In this document: positions 45,445 to 54,481 of the stretch, piece after piece
Numbering within the stretch: position 1 is the stretch's first letter
Layout: every line of letters starts with the position of its first letter
From: Alkalihalobacillus alcalophilus ATCC 27647 = CGMCC 1.3604
GTDB lineage: Bacteria > Bacillota > Bacilli > Bacillales > Bacillaceae_D
Direction of reading: 5' to 3'
Assembly: GCF_000292245.2 (NCBI RefSeq)
Contig: NZ_ALPT02000010.1
Span: forward strand, 5,475-69,474
Length of the DNA stretch: 64,000 nucleotides
Position numbers and translations under genes: made by a program
The notes under the pieces: generated by a model
Told to the model about the DNA's origin: nothing
The model's input: the letters and a program-made list of their open reading frames with translations, nothing else
Database searches by the model: none

Positions 45445-46022
45445 TCACTTCTCCTTTTTCTTTTTAAAATAAAATCATTATATGTTGCCAATGTATCTGG
45501 AAAAATTAGCTGTCTTCGCTTCATCAAAAAAGTGATAGTGTTTTCAAGTGATTGAATAATCGCCTCATCCAAATCCGTTTCCGCTATCTTCCGGACTTCA
45601 TCTACCCCTTTAAATTGTCGCCCTGGTTCAATATAATCAGCTAAAAAAACAACTTTTTCTAAATCCGTCATTTCAGGTTTTCCAGTTGTATGGTAGGCAA
45701 TCGCATCAAGAATTTCTTGATCACAGATCCCGACTTCACTCTTTACATAATAAGCCCCACATGGAGCATGTAAAAGCTCATCCCCATAATGAAGGAGACT
45801 CGGCCAATGGAGTTTTTCTTTGACCAAATCACGCATTTCATTTTTATCACGAAACTTCGCATAATCGTGAAAAATAGCAGCGATTTCGGCTTTTTTTTGG
45901 TCGACTCCATACTTTTTCGCTAAGGCAATCGCTGTATGCATAACGCCTAAAGTATGCTTATAACGATGCTCTGTCAAATGTGGCTCAACTAATTCAAGTG
46001 CTTTCTCTCTCTCCATCTCCAT
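45438..46022 (-). CDS. yqeK: HD-domain Ap4A hydrolase YqeK
   Basis: YqeK-type HD proteins hydrolyse diadenosine tetraphosphate symmetrically to two ADP. The 194-residue protein has RYKHTLGVMHTAIAL, IFHDYAKF and LADYIEPGRQF, the metal-binding HD set. It overlaps both nadD (29 bases) and rsfS, an arrangement conserved across Firmicutes. Confidence 0.96.
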   Translation of the reverse strand: MEMEREKALELVEPHLTEHRYKHTLGVMHTAIALAKKYGVDQKKAEIAAIFHDYAKFRDKNEMRDLVKEKLHWPSLLHYGDELLHAPCGAYYVKSEVGICDQEILDAIAYHTTGKPEMTDLEKVVFLADYIEPGRQFKGVDEVRKIAETDLDEAIIQSLENTITFLMKRRQLIFPDTLATYNDFILKRKRRSDC

Positions 46023-46587
46023 ATAATCCTCGCTTTCTTATAATCGATTCCACGCCATTTGGCACCATATAAGCAATCGATTTCCCCAGCTTCACTCTTT
46101 CCCTAATTAAGGTCGAGGATAAATCCACTTGAATGGCTTCGACTTGAATGACCCGATCAGAATAGATCGCTTGAGAGGAGGCGCCCGGACGTTGAACACC
46201 AATAAATGTCGTGTCCTCCAGTAACTCTTCTATATCTTTCCACGTATGCAAAGATTCAATCATATCGCCACCGATGATAAAATAAAAATGAGTATTTGGA
46301 TGTTGCTTTTTTAGTTGCTTGACTGTATCAATCGTATAAGAAATCCCTTTTCTTTCAAATTCAATTGTTGAAATAAAAAACTTTTCTTCCAATGCCGTGC
46401 TTTGCTCAAGCATCTCGAGTCTCTCTTCATTCGTTGACATCGACTCCCTTTTCTTATGAGGAGGTGTATGCACAGGTACAAACCAAATTTCATCTAGTTC
46501 GCATTCTTCTAATACATACTGTGCCATTAACATATGACCAAGATGTGGTGGATCAAAGCTACCACCGAACAACCCGATTCGTTTCAT
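45994..46587 (-). CDS. nadD: Nicotinate-nucleotide adenylyltransferase
   Basis: NadD adenylates nicotinate mononucleotide in NAD synthesis. The 197-residue protein has GLFGGSFDPPHLGHMLMA with the HxGH-type motif and the STLIRERV signature near the end. The ATG at 46587 (MKRIGLFGG) is the family start; nine more upstream codons are not supported. Confidence 0.97.
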   Translation of the reverse strand: MKRIGLFGGSFDPPHLGHMLMAQYVLEECELDEIWFVPVHTPPHKKRESMSTNEERLEMLEQSTALEEKFFISTIEFERKGISYTIDTVKQLKKQHPNTHFYFIIGGDMIESLHTWKDIEELLEDTTFIGVQRPGASSQAIYSDRVIQVEAIQVDLSSTLIRERVKLGKSIAYMVPNGVESIIRKRGLYGDGEREST

Positions 46588-46623
46588 TAAAAAAGAACCC
46601 CTTTTTGAGTTCACTACCTGCTT

Positions 46624-46914
46624 TTACGGTAGGACTAACTGTTTTTGTTCGACCGATTCACGATAGAGAACAATCGTATTTCCAATAATTTGAACAATAT
46701 CTGCTTTTGTTCCTGTTGCGATGTCGTCTGCTACTTCCTGTTTATCATATTCACAGTTTTGCAAGACGCTCACTTTAATTAATTCACGAACTTCAAGAGC
46801 TTCTGAGATTTGTTGCACCATATTTTCGTTGACGCCACCTTTACCTACTTGAAAAATAGGGTTTAAATGATGGGCTTTTGAACGTAAAAATCTTTTTTGT
46901 TTACCTGTTAACAT
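46624..46914 (-). CDS. yhbY: Ribosome assembly RNA-binding protein YhbY
   Basis: This 96-residue CRM-domain protein associates with pre-50S particles. It begins MLTGKQKRFLRSKAHHLNPI and has the VGKGGVNENMVQQI loop. GGAGG lies five bases before the ATG at 46914, which overlaps the aroE stop. It is YqeI in B. subtilis nomenclature. Confidence 0.96.
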   Translation of the reverse strand: MLTGKQKRFLRSKAHHLNPIFQVGKGGVNENMVQQISEALEVRELIKVSVLQNCEYDKQEVADDIATGTKADIVQIIGNTIVLYRESVEQKQLVLP

Positions 46915-47749
46915 GTGTACCTCCAAGTTGTTCTAAAACGATTTTTGTCATCACTTTTCGATCCGGCTTCAATCCAGTCCAATATTCGAATGATAAAGCG
47001 CCTTGATTCACAAACATTCCAACACCATTTAGCACTTTGGCTCCGCGTGATTCGGCTTCGATTAATAATTTTGTCTTCAACGGATTATAGATCAAATCGC
47101 TGACAATCGTTTCTTTTTTTAAGTTATTTAAAGATAGTGGGCACTCGTCTGTATTTGGACTCATCCCAACTGAGGTTGTATTAATAATAATATCAAATGA
47201 AGCGAGCTCATACTCAAGCTCCCTCATATCCATAACCCCGAGTTCTGTTGCTTTTGATTTGTGGCGTTCAATTAATTGTTCTGCCTTTATTTTCGTCCGG
47301 TTCGCCACAACTAAACGTGAAACTGATTCATGAACAAGAACAGTCACTATCGCTCTCGCCGCTCCACCAGCACCAATAATCGCAACGCTTTTTCCTTCAA
47401 GTGTGTGTGCAATTTCGAGCAATGATTGTAAATACCCTCTTCCATCTGTATTAAACCCTTTGAGCTTACCACCTTGATTCACAATCGTGTTAACCGCCCC
47501 GATTTCAGCGGCCTCTGGGTCAATCTCATCCAGATAGTTCATGACATTCACTTTATGAGGAATCGTAACATTACATCCGCCAAGCTCAAGAGCTCGAATC
47601 GCCATAACCGCTTCTTCAATTTTATCTGGTTTCACATTAAAGGCGTGATAATTAGCCTTTTGACCAAGCTCTTTAAAAGCCGCTTCATGCATAATTGGTG
47701 ACATGGAATGACCGACTGGATAGCCAAATAATCCATAAACTTTCCCCAT
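46901..47749 (-). CDS. aroE: Shikimate dehydrogenase
   Basis: AroE reduces 3-dehydroshikimate to shikimate with NADPH in aromatic amino acid synthesis. The 282-residue protein has the substrate site GYPVGHSMSPIMHE, the catalytic lysine in NVTIPHKVNVM, the nucleotide motif IGAGGAARAI, and NRTKIKAEQL. It lies between yqeH and yhbY as in B. subtilis. Confidence 0.97.
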   Translation of the reverse strand: MGKVYGLFGYPVGHSMSPIMHEAAFKELGQKANYHAFNVKPDKIEEAVMAIRALELGGCNVTIPHKVNVMNYLDEIDPEAAEIGAVNTIVNQGGKLKGFNTDGRGYLQSLLEIAHTLEGKSVAIIGAGGAARAIVTVLVHESVSRLVVANRTKIKAEQLIERHKSKATELGVMDMRELEYELASFDIIINTTSVGMSPNTDECPLSLNNLKKETIVSDLIYNPLKTKLLIEAESRGAKVLNGVGMFVNQGALSFEYWTGLKPDRKVMTKIVLEQLGGTHVNR

Positions 47750-47767
47750 AAATCGTTTTTCCCCCTC

Positions 47768-48883
47768 TTATGACGAAATAATTGAATCGCGAATTGACAC
47801 CGTTACTCCTTTTGGAACATGTGCTGCGATATCCAAGTTTGTTCCATTGATTGTAACAAAACCTAGTCCAGAAAAAACAAGATCGACTTTTTTATCTTTA
47901 ATGCGAAAATCTTTTTTGACAAGTGGTGGGAAGTCTTCTTTAGATTTTGGTCCTGGCGGTGCTAAAAGCTCACCTAGATGGTTTGCATAAAGTTGATCCG
48001 CTTTTTCGACCTTTGTCCGATGGATTTGTAGCTCATTTGAAAAGTAAGAAACAAATGAACTTCTTTCACCTTGCTTAAAATCCAAGCGGGCTAACCCACC
48101 AAAGAATAGTGCTTGCCCTTCGTTTAATTGATTCACAATTGGTTTAATCTCTTTTTTGGGAGTAATCAATTTTAATTCCTTTTTATCAATATAATGAGCC
48201 ATTTGATGATGATTTATTATTCCAGGCGTATCATAAAGTGTTCTTCCATCATCTAAAGGAATATCAATCATATCAAGTGTTGTTCCTGGGAAATGCGAAG
48301 TTGTGATTAGCTGTTCTTCATCCCCATCAAAAGCTTGGATCATTTTATTAATAAAGGTAGACTTCCCAACATTTGTAGCCCCAACAATATAAACATCTTT
48401 CCCCTGACGCAACTTATCAATCGTAGCCGCTATTTCAATGACGCTTTCCCCTTTAGCAGCACTCATCAAACAGACATCAACAGGACGTAAACCAAGTTCT
48501 TTCGCTGACTTTTTCAACCAATTGATTAATTTATTACGTTTAAACGACTTTGGTAAGAGATCAACTTTATTTGCTACTAATAAGACATCGTTTTTGCCGA
48601 CAAAACGGTGCAAGCCTTGGAGCCAACTACCATTAAAATCAAAAACATCGACAATTTTCACGATTAAAGCATCTTTTTCCCCTAACGTATTAAGGATTTT
48701 CAAAAAATCATCATCCGTTAATGAAACGTCTTGGACCTCATTATAATGCTTTAGCCGAAAACAACGTTGACAAATAACCACATCGCGCTCTAAAGCAGAG
48801 GGAGGGGCATACCCTAAACCTTCCCTATCCTCTGTCTGTACTTTGACACCACAACCAGCACAAATAATTTGCTCCGTATCCAT
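47768..48883 (-). CDS. yqeH: Circularly permuted ribosome biogenesis GTPase YqeH
   Basis: YqeH is needed for 30S assembly and 16S rRNA maturation. The 371-residue protein has an N-terminal four-cysteine zinc finger (CAGC and CQRC), then GTPase motifs in permuted order: G4 NKVDLLP before G1 GATNVGKST and G3 DTPG. The ATG at 48883 follows GGGAGG and overlaps the yqeG stop (TGATG). Confidence 0.97.
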   Translation of the reverse strand: MDTEQIICAGCGVKVQTEDREGLGYAPPSALERDVVICQRCFRLKHYNEVQDVSLTDDDFLKILNTLGEKDALIVKIVDVFDFNGSWLQGLHRFVGKNDVLLVANKVDLLPKSFKRNKLINWLKKSAKELGLRPVDVCLMSAAKGESVIEIAATIDKLRQGKDVYIVGATNVGKSTFINKMIQAFDGDEEQLITTSHFPGTTLDMIDIPLDDGRTLYDTPGIINHHQMAHYIDKKELKLITPKKEIKPIVNQLNEGQALFFGGLARLDFKQGERSSFVSYFSNELQIHRTKVEKADQLYANHLGELLAPPGPKSKEDFPPLVKKDFRIKDKKVDLVFSGLGFVTINGTNLDIAAHVPKGVTVSIRDSIISS

Positions 48884-49401
48884 CAATCTTCCTCCCACTG
48901 AATTAACCCTTTTTGACGCATTTTCTTTAAAACGATTCGTTCCATTCGACGATTAAAGCGAGTAAAAAATCCGTCTGTTTTCGTCACCGGAACCACAAGG
49001 ATCGTTTGTAACCCAGCTCGATTTCCGCCTAACACATCGGTAAAAATTTGGTCGCCGACAACGACAACTTCCTCTGGAGCTAGTCCCATATCTTGAAACG
49101 CCTTTAGAAAAGCACGACGCATCGGCTTTTTCGCATTGTGGATATAGACAACCTCTTCTGGGTTCGAAAAGGCCTTCACTCGCTTTTCCGTATTATTAGA
49201 TACAATTGTGACTTTCATATCTAATTGTTGGATCGTCTTAAACCACTCCTTCACTTCAGGTGTAGCTAATGCTCGATCCCATTCGACTAATGTATTATCC
49301 AAATCAGTAATGATTCCTTTAATACCTAACTCTTTTAATTCTGTTAAGTTAATTTCAAAAATACTTTTGACATATTGATTAGGAAATAGCTTTTTAAACA
49401 A
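48883..49401 (-). CDS. yqeG: HAD-superfamily phosphatase YqeG
   Basis: This 172-residue protein belongs to the HAD class IIIA family. Motif I is ITDLDNTLVEWD, motif II is in VTIVSNN and motif IV is GDQIFTDVLGGNRAG. The start is TTG at 49401 (MFKKLFPN..., matching the family), six bases after GAGGTG; the GTG at 49410 lies inside that site. It heads the yqeG-yqeH-aroE-yhbY-nadD-yqeK-rsfS cluster. Its physiological substrate is not firmly known. Confidence 0.94.
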   Translation of the reverse strand: MFKKLFPNQYVKSIFEINLTELKELGIKGIITDLDNTLVEWDRALATPEVKEWFKTIQQLDMKVTIVSNNTEKRVKAFSNPEEVVYIHNAKKPMRRAFLKAFQDMGLAPEEVVVVGDQIFTDVLGGNRAGLQTILVVPVTKTDGFFTRFNRRMERIVLKKMRQKGLIQWEED

Positions 49402-49496
49402 TTTACGCACCTCTTATCACGTTCATCTATAACCAATCTTTAACTATACCGTTGTTTATTATAGATTTCAATCAAAAACTATGTATTATCACTTAT

Positions 49497-49787
49497 TTAC
49501 TCAACTTTCGCATCGAGAAAATCCGTTCAACGAGTTGGCAGAGCGAATAGAAGCTCTTAAACAAATGCCCTTGACACGTTTGAAAAGCGAGAACGTATTA
49601 TCACTATCTACACCAAACGGATAAACTACTCATCAAGAAGAAAATAATAGGCCCTCCGGCGGTCGCCCCAAACAGACACTCCGCGTCCTTGCCGAGAACC
49701 TCATGAGCCTCCTCAGCGTTTCACGCTTGCGGGGTCTCATTGGACGGTTTATTCCTGCGGGAGTCTCCGTGTCTGTTTGTCCGCTAG
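49497..49787 (-). repeat. Interspersed hairpin repeat, copy B (inverted)
   Basis: This copy is inverted relative to copy A. The tail (49497-49665) is nearly identical to A at about 250-408. In the core (49670-49778) the terminal stem is AAACAGACAC (49670-49679) with GTGTCTGTTT (49769-49778), a different sequence from copies A and C but still fully paired. An inner pair is 49703-49707 with 49736-49740, and an apical AGCGT/ACGCT hairpin lies at 49715-49727. Non-coding. Confidence 0.88.
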
Positions 49788-50036
49788 ATAATGGAATCGA
49801 ATCTAGGTTCGGTTTTCTCATTAAATAAAAAACAATCATTACTTCAAAGTACATTAGCTTGAGAATGATTTTTCTCCTTCCATGACTAAATCCGTTACAG
49901 TTGTAATCAAATTAGTGTTGATGCTTTGTACGTTAGCTAGATTATTGAGCTGGTTTCGATTTGAATCATGTCTTTTCATGTCTGCAGACTTAGGAAAAAA
50001 ATAGGTGGCAACGACCTATTTAGTTCCATAACTAAC
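49788..50036. other. Spacer between repeat copies B and C
   Basis: No gene is visible. It holds a CTAGAT/ATCTAG inverted pair at about 49784-49807 and a terminator-like hairpin at 49999-50021. Confidence 0.5.
49994..50021 (-). terminator. Orphan terminator-like hairpin beside repeat C
   Basis: AAATAGGT (49999-50006) pairs perfectly with ACCTATTT (50014-50021) around a seven-base loop, followed on the minus strand by a T-run. No minus-strand gene ends here, so any transcript it ends would have to cross repeat copy C. Confidence 0.6.
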
Positions 50037-50300
50037 AAAGTGAAGAAGAAGGTTTTTCTGCGTTAGAAATAGCTGATTGAGAATGGCCATATCATCAAGC
50101 CTCTCCACGACACTTAGCGGACAAAACCATACGGAGACTCCCGCGGGAATAAACCGTGGAGCGAGACCCCGCAAGGCTTGCCGAGGAGGCTCGCCAGGTT
50201 CCCGCAGGACGCGGAGTATGGTTTTGGTAGCGACAGCCGAAGTGCTTCATTTTAGTGAACAGATTCCTTCAACAGCCTACGAAGAGATGTGTTCAGACTG
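50037..50300 (+). repeat. Interspersed hairpin repeat, copy C
   Basis: This copy is direct relative to A, and its core (50123-50225) differs from A by one base. The terminal stem is 50123-50132 with 50216-50225. Its right end (50245-50300) is the inverted match of window bases 1-56. It contains an apparent 91-codon frame with no conserved protein features, which I reject. Confidence 0.88.
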
Positions 50301-50620
50301 TCAACGATTGAACCGATCATGTAAAGTCAATTTGAGTATTGTATCGTCCTAAAATCAATCTCAATCAACGGTTAAGAGTCAATCATACTCTGCGAAATTT
50401 GAGTTATTTATAATAGAAAAAAACTGAAAGCACATTCCTGTCTAACTGTTCGCACCATCTCTTCATTCCTTTTCTAGCTCTTACGTCAGATTTTTTCTTT
50501 TTTCGCATATCCTTTTTATTCCCTTTTTATAACCTGGTTCTTAAATGCTAGTAGAGATTTACAAGCTTTTTTTCCCGTATATTCCAAAAATTTTTCGACA
50601 AAATCCTCACCTTTCACAAC
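50301..50620. other. AT-rich gap upstream of the sda control region
   Basis: I see no gene, terminator or convincing promoter here. It lies between repeat copy C and the DnaA-box cluster. Confidence 0.5.
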
Positions 50621-50720
50621 TGTGGATAAAGTTATTAACGACTTAAACCTTTAACACAACTCACTTTCTAACTATTAACAACAATTAACTAACAAGTTAT
50701 CCACTGTCATTTGTGGATAA
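50621..50720 (+). promoter_or_regulatory. DnaA-box cluster upstream of sda
   Basis: Three DnaA boxes of the TTATCCACA type are visible: TGTGGATAA at 50621-50629 and 50712-50720 (perfect, reverse orientation) and TTATCCACT at 50697-50705 (one mismatch). DnaA-dependent control of sda is established in B. subtilis, where it couples sporulation onset to replication. The arrangement here fits the same role. Confidence 0.85.
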
Positions 50721-50836
50721 AACGAACGGTTGTTCTATCCTTATTTGCATGTTAGGATTATTTTAACAAATAAATTCAGTTTTTACTTTCTGAAATAAAA
50801 ACTGAAACTGAGAACGTAGATTAAAATAAACATCTT

Positions 50837-50873
50837 AAAGGAGGTGACCTGTCACCCCCCTTGACAGGAGATC
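50837..50873 (+). promoter_or_regulatory. Structured ribosome-binding region of sda
   Basis: A perfect AAAGGAGGTGA (50837-50847) lies 26 bases before the ATG, too far for normal use. Directly after it CCTGTCA (50848-50854) pairs with TGACAGG (50862-50868), leaving AGATC before the ATG. If this hairpin folds, the effective distance from GGAGG to ATG is eight bases. An AGGAG at 50866-50870 lies only three bases from the ATG. An alternative GGTGA/TCACC pair would hide the upstream site. Confidence 0.55.
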
Positions 50874-51014
50874 ATGCATAACCTTTCCGATGAACTGTTG
50901 ATTGAAACGTATTATAAAGCAGTTGAACTGAACTTGAATCACGATTTCATTGAATTAATTAAACTTGAGCTACTTAATCGTTCCTTAATGGACAAGATTA
51001 AATTAAGTTCTTAA
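50874..51014 (+). CDS. sda: Sporulation checkpoint inhibitor Sda
   Basis: Sda inhibits the KinA histidine kinase and so blocks Spo0A phosphorylation when replication is active or damaged. The 46-residue helical hairpin protein reads MHNLSDELLIETYYKAVELN and ends KIKLSS, aligning over its whole length with the B. subtilis protein. The start is fixed by this alignment. DnaA boxes lie upstream, and its position next to yqeG matches B. subtilis. Confidence 0.95.
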   Translation: MHNLSDELLIETYYKAVELNLNHDFIELIKLELLNRSLMDKIKLSS

Positions 51015-51045
51015 TTTTGACCGTTATAGCTCATCTCGGTATGGA

Positions 51046-51083
51046 GAAAAAGAGAGTCCGATTTAATCGCGACTCTCTTTTTC
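51046..51083. terminator. Bidirectional terminator, sda / small membrane protein gene
   Basis: GAAAAAGAGAGTC (51046-51058) pairs with GACTCTCTTTTTC (51071-51083). The stop codon of the convergent minus-strand gene (51063-51065) lies in the loop. Confidence 0.92.
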
Positions 51084-51290
51084 TAATTCTTCCACTTGCT
51101 TTGGCACTACTTTAATATATTGACGAGGTGGAAGACGTTCTTTTTTAACCCTTTCACCATTTAATTGCTGGATTTGAAAGCGACCATCCGCTTCATCCAA
51201 ATAACGATTTTCATTGTCCATATACCAAGCCCCGATAAACATGATCGAAAACACGAGGAGGCATATAAGGAATTTCATTTGCGTTTTCAT
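51063..51290 (-). CDS. Small single-span membrane protein, function unknown
   Basis: I do not recognise this 75-residue protein. It has one N-terminal transmembrane segment (about residues 5-22, FLICLLVFSIMFIGAW) and an exposed charged C-terminus with LPPRQYIKVVPKQVEELEKE. The ATG at 51290 has AAGG about ten bases upstream, which is weak; a longer frame to 51380 is less likely. It ends in a shared terminator with sda and may be a sporulation or envelope protein, on context only. Confidence 0.6.
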   Translation of the reverse strand: MKTQMKFLICLLVFSIMFIGAWYMDNENRYLDEADGRFQIQQLNGERVKKERLPPRQYIKVVPKQVEELEKESRD

Positions 51291-51650
51291 TCCGCCACTA
51301 CCTTTTCTTAAATCAGGATTCACTTTGAAAAAATAAATATTCTTCTTAAACTTTCCCAAATCGTCAATAAATATACACATTTTTGGATGAAGAGCATCTA
51401 AACCCCTTTATTTAAGCAATTGTGGCTCTTTATCATTTATGAATCCATTCATTTACAATTGTCTTTCTACCTATATTAATAAAATCAGAAGTTGTTGGAA
51501 ACACTACAGTAAGCATGTTTAATGCGTCATCACACAATTTAGGTTATAATTTACACTAGTGCGAAAAGAGGTTTCTCTTAAAATCGTAAAGGGGAGTATT
51601 ACTAAAGGGCCCAATTTTACTATCAATAAATTTTTTAAGGAGGTATGTAT
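51291..51650. other. Gap upstream of the mrp operon
   Basis: No gene is visible. A perfect TATAAT at 51545-51550 could be the -10 box of the mrp promoter, but I see no good -35. The leader before mrpA would be about 95 bases and contains an isolated GGGCCC. Confidence 0.4.
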
Positions 51651-54056
51651 GTGTTTACTGCTTTACACTGGGCTACGATTTCACCCTTATTGTTAGCCAT
51701 CATTATTCCGTTTATTTACAAATATGCTCGTCAAATACATACGGGTTGGTTTGTATTAGTCCTACCAGTTGTTTTATTCGTTTATTTCATTCGTTTCTTA
51801 CCAACTGTATCGAATGGTGAAGTGATAGAACAATCAGTTCCATGGGTTCCTTCTCTTGGGATTCATTTTAATGTTTATGTGGATGGTTTGAGCTTACTAT
51901 TTGCCTTACTAATCACAGGGATTGGTGCACTTGTTGTTCTTTATTCGATTTTTTATTTATCCAAAAAGAAAGAACAGCTACACAACTTCTATGTATATTT
52001 ACTGATGTTTATGGGGGCTATGCTTGGAGTTGTCCTCTCCGATAACTTAATTGTTTTGTATGCTTTTTGGGAGTTAACAAGCTTGGCTTCTGCCTTGTTA
52101 ATTAGTTATTGGTATACGCGAGAAAAATCTCGTTACGGAGCCCAAAAATCAATGCTTATTACCGTTTTGGGCGGATTCTCCATGTTAGCAGGTATCGTTC
52201 TCCTCTCGATGATCACCAACACGTTTTCGATTCGTGAAATAATTGCTCAAGCTGATGTTGTGGCGAGCAGTGATCTGTTTATCCCTGCCATGCTCTTCAT
52301 TTTATTAGGTGCCTTTACAAAATCAGCTCAGTTTCCTTTCCATATTTGGTTACCAGATGCGATGGAAGCACCAACACCAGTTAGTGCTTATCTCCACTCT
52401 GCAACAATGGTTAAAGCTGGAATTTACCTTGTCGCACGTCTGACACCAGTTTTTGGTGGAGCTGCAGAATGGTTTTGGATTATATCGATATTTGGTATTG
52501 TAACCTTACTCTGGGGCTCATTATCAGCCGTCAGACAAAAGGATTTAAAAGGAATACTCGCCTTTTCGACTATAAGTCAACTAGGTCTCATCATGTCATT
52601 ACTAGGTCTTGGGTCCGCAACCTTATACTTTAGTGAAGGACAAAATGTAGAACTATATTTAACGGCTGTTGTTGCTGCCGTTTTCCACTTAATTAACCAC
52701 GCAACCTTTAAAGGAAGCTTATTTATGAGTGCTGGTATCATTGACCATGAAACTGGTACACGTGACATTCGTAAGCTTGGCGGTTTAATGACAATCATGC
52801 CGATTACATTTACCCTTTCCTTAATTGGATTAGCTTCAATGGCCGGTTTACCGCCATTTAACGGTTTCTTAAGTAAAGAAATGTTCTTTACCGCACTATT
52901 GAATGCAACAGAATATGGCATTTTTAATATGGAAACTTTCGGTATGCTCTTCCCAATCATCGCCTGGGTAGCTAGTATATTTACTTTCCTATATTGTGCT
53001 GTGATGTTTTTCCAAACGTTCACAGGCAAATTTGAACCGAGTAACTTCAAAAAAACGGTTCACGAAGCACCGATTGGCTTATTAATTAGTCCACTCGTTT
53101 TAGCTTCATTAGTGATCATTTTTGGTTTCTTCCCGAATCTATTATCTAAATCAATTATTGAACCAGCAGTTGTTTCCATTGCTCCTAGCCTTGCTGGAAG
53201 CGAGTATTTAGATGTAGACATTTATATGTGGCACGGATTTAACGCAGAATTATTTATGACGATTGGCGTAATCTTATTCGGAACGATTTTATTCTTATTA
53301 ATGAATAAATGGACGAAACTCTCGATTTATAAGCATGAACGCGATCCATTTAACCGTGTCTATGATGGTGCGTTATCAGGCCTTTCTACTGGTGGTAAAA
53401 AGTTAACTGACGCTTATATGAAGGATAACTTCCGCCAATATTTAATTTACATTTATAGCTTTATGGTTTTATTCCTTGGTTATATGATGATTAGACTTGA
53501 TGTTATTGATCTATTCCCAGAGAGCTATGCTCCAATTGCTTTCCATGAAGTAACACTCGTCGTTGTCATGATAGCCGGCGCCATTACAGTCGCGATCGCA
53601 AAAACAAGGCTAAAAGCACTTATTGGAATAAGTAGTTTAGGTTTTGCAACAGCATTTTTCTTTGTCTTATTTCGTGCACCTGACTTAGCCTTAACACAGC
53701 TCGTTATCGAAATCGCTTCTACAGTCCTCTTTTTACTCTGTTTCTATCATTTACCACTTTTTAAAGAAACGGTGGATGAGAAGTCTGCTAAGCTTATTAA
53801 CGGTATAGTTGCCACTAGTGTTGGGACTATTGTTACTTTGCTAGCCATTTCCGCTCATAACAATCGTTTATTCGAGCCGTTAACTGAGTTCTTTGTTAAT
53901 GCGAGTTATGATGAGGCAGGCGGTAAAAACATGGTTAACGTAATCTTAGTTGATTTCCGCGGGTTTGATACATTATTTGAACTTGCCGTATTAGGCATTG
54001 CCGCTATCGGGATTTATGCGATGATAAAAGGCAAAGTCGAAAAGGAGGGGTTATAA
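51651..54056 (+). CDS. mrpA: Na+/H+ antiporter subunit MrpA
   Basis: MrpA is the largest subunit of the Mrp (Sha) cation/proton antiporter, which takes in protons and expels Na+, essential for pH homeostasis in alkaliphiles. The 801-residue membrane protein is related to complex I NuoL/ND5 and has KSAQFPFHIWLPDAMEAPTPVSAYLHSATMVKAG and a C-terminal MrpB-like extension with VNVILVDFRGFDT. I choose GTG at 51651: AAGGAGG lies seven bases before it but one before the ATG at 51645. It overlaps mrpB (TAATG). Confidence 0.97.
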   Translation: MFTALHWATISPLLLAIIIPFIYKYARQIHTGWFVLVLPVVLFVYFIRFLPTVSNGEVIEQSVPWVPSLGIHFNVYVDGLSLLFALLITGIGALVVLYSIFYLSKKKEQLHNFYVYLLMFMGAMLGVVLSDNLIVLYAFWELTSLASALLISYWYTREKSRYGAQKSMLITVLGGFSMLAGIVLLSMITNTFSIREIIAQADVVASSDLFIPAMLFILLGAFTKSAQFPFHIWLPDAMEAPTPVSAYLHSATMVKAGIYLVARLTPVFGGAAEWFWIISIFGIVTLLWGSLSAVRQKDLKGILAFSTISQLGLIMSLLGLGSATLYFSEGQNVELYLTAVVAAVFHLINHATFKGSLFMSAGIIDHETGTRDIRKLGGLMTIMPITFTLSLIGLASMAGLPPFNGFLSKEMFFTALLNATEYGIFNMETFGMLFPIIAWVASIFTFLYCAVMFFQTFTGKFEPSNFKKTVHEAPIGLLISPLVLASLVIIFGFFPNLLSKSIIEPAVVSIAPSLAGSEYLDVDIYMWHGFNAELFMTIGVILFGTILFLLMNKWTKLSIYKHERDPFNRVYDGALSGLSTGGKKLTDAYMKDNFRQYLIYIYSFMVLFLGYMMIRLDVIDLFPESYAPIAFHEVTLVVVMIAGAITVAIAKTRLKALIGISSLGFATAFFFVLFRAPDLALTQLVIEIASTVLFLLCFYHLPLFKETVDEKSAKLINGIVATSVGTIVTLLAISAHNNRLFEPLTEFFVNASYDEAGGKNMVNVILVDFRGFDTLFELAVLGIAAIGIYAMIKGKVEKEGL

Positions 54057-54481
54057 TGCATCCTAACGATGTGATATTGCAAACTGTGACTAAGCTTTTA
54101 GCTTTCATTATCGTTATTTTCTCCTTTTACGTCTTCCTTTCCGGACATCATAATCCAGGTGGTGGATTTATCGGGGCTTTAACAACCGCTTGTGCTTTTT
54201 TATTAATCAGTGTTGCTTTTGATATCGAAACAGTGAAAAAAATGATTCCAGTTGATTTTAAGACCATTATGGCAGCTGGATTGTTAATAGCCGTTATTTC
54301 AGGGATGATCCCCATCTTTTTTGGAGAGAATTTCTTATGGCAAACATTTGACTATTTTGATCTACCATTACTCGGTGATAATACAGAACTAGCGACAGCT
54401 CTTGTTTTTGATGTAGGTGTTTATTTAGTCGTTATTGCGGTTGTATTATCAATTATCTTTACAATAGGGGAGGAACAATAA
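54056..54481 (+). CDS. mrpB: Na+/H+ antiporter subunit MrpB
   Basis: This 141-residue subunit has four transmembrane helices and the family segment SGHHNPGGGFIGALTTACAFLL. It is required for a functional Mrp complex. One-base overlaps on both sides (TAATG) indicate translational coupling within the seven-gene operon. Confidence 0.97.
   Translation: MHPNDVILQTVTKLLAFIIVIFSFYVFLSGHHNPGGGFIGALTTACAFLLISVAFDIETVKKMIPVDFKTIMAAGLLIAVISGMIPIFFGENFLWQTFDYFDLPLLGDNTELATALVFDVGVYLVVIAVVLSIIFTIGEEQ

Noticed and set aside
49633..49854. 73-codon minus-strand frame in repeat copy B
   Set aside because: It overlaps the repeat hairpin and is not matched by the reading frames in copies A or C.
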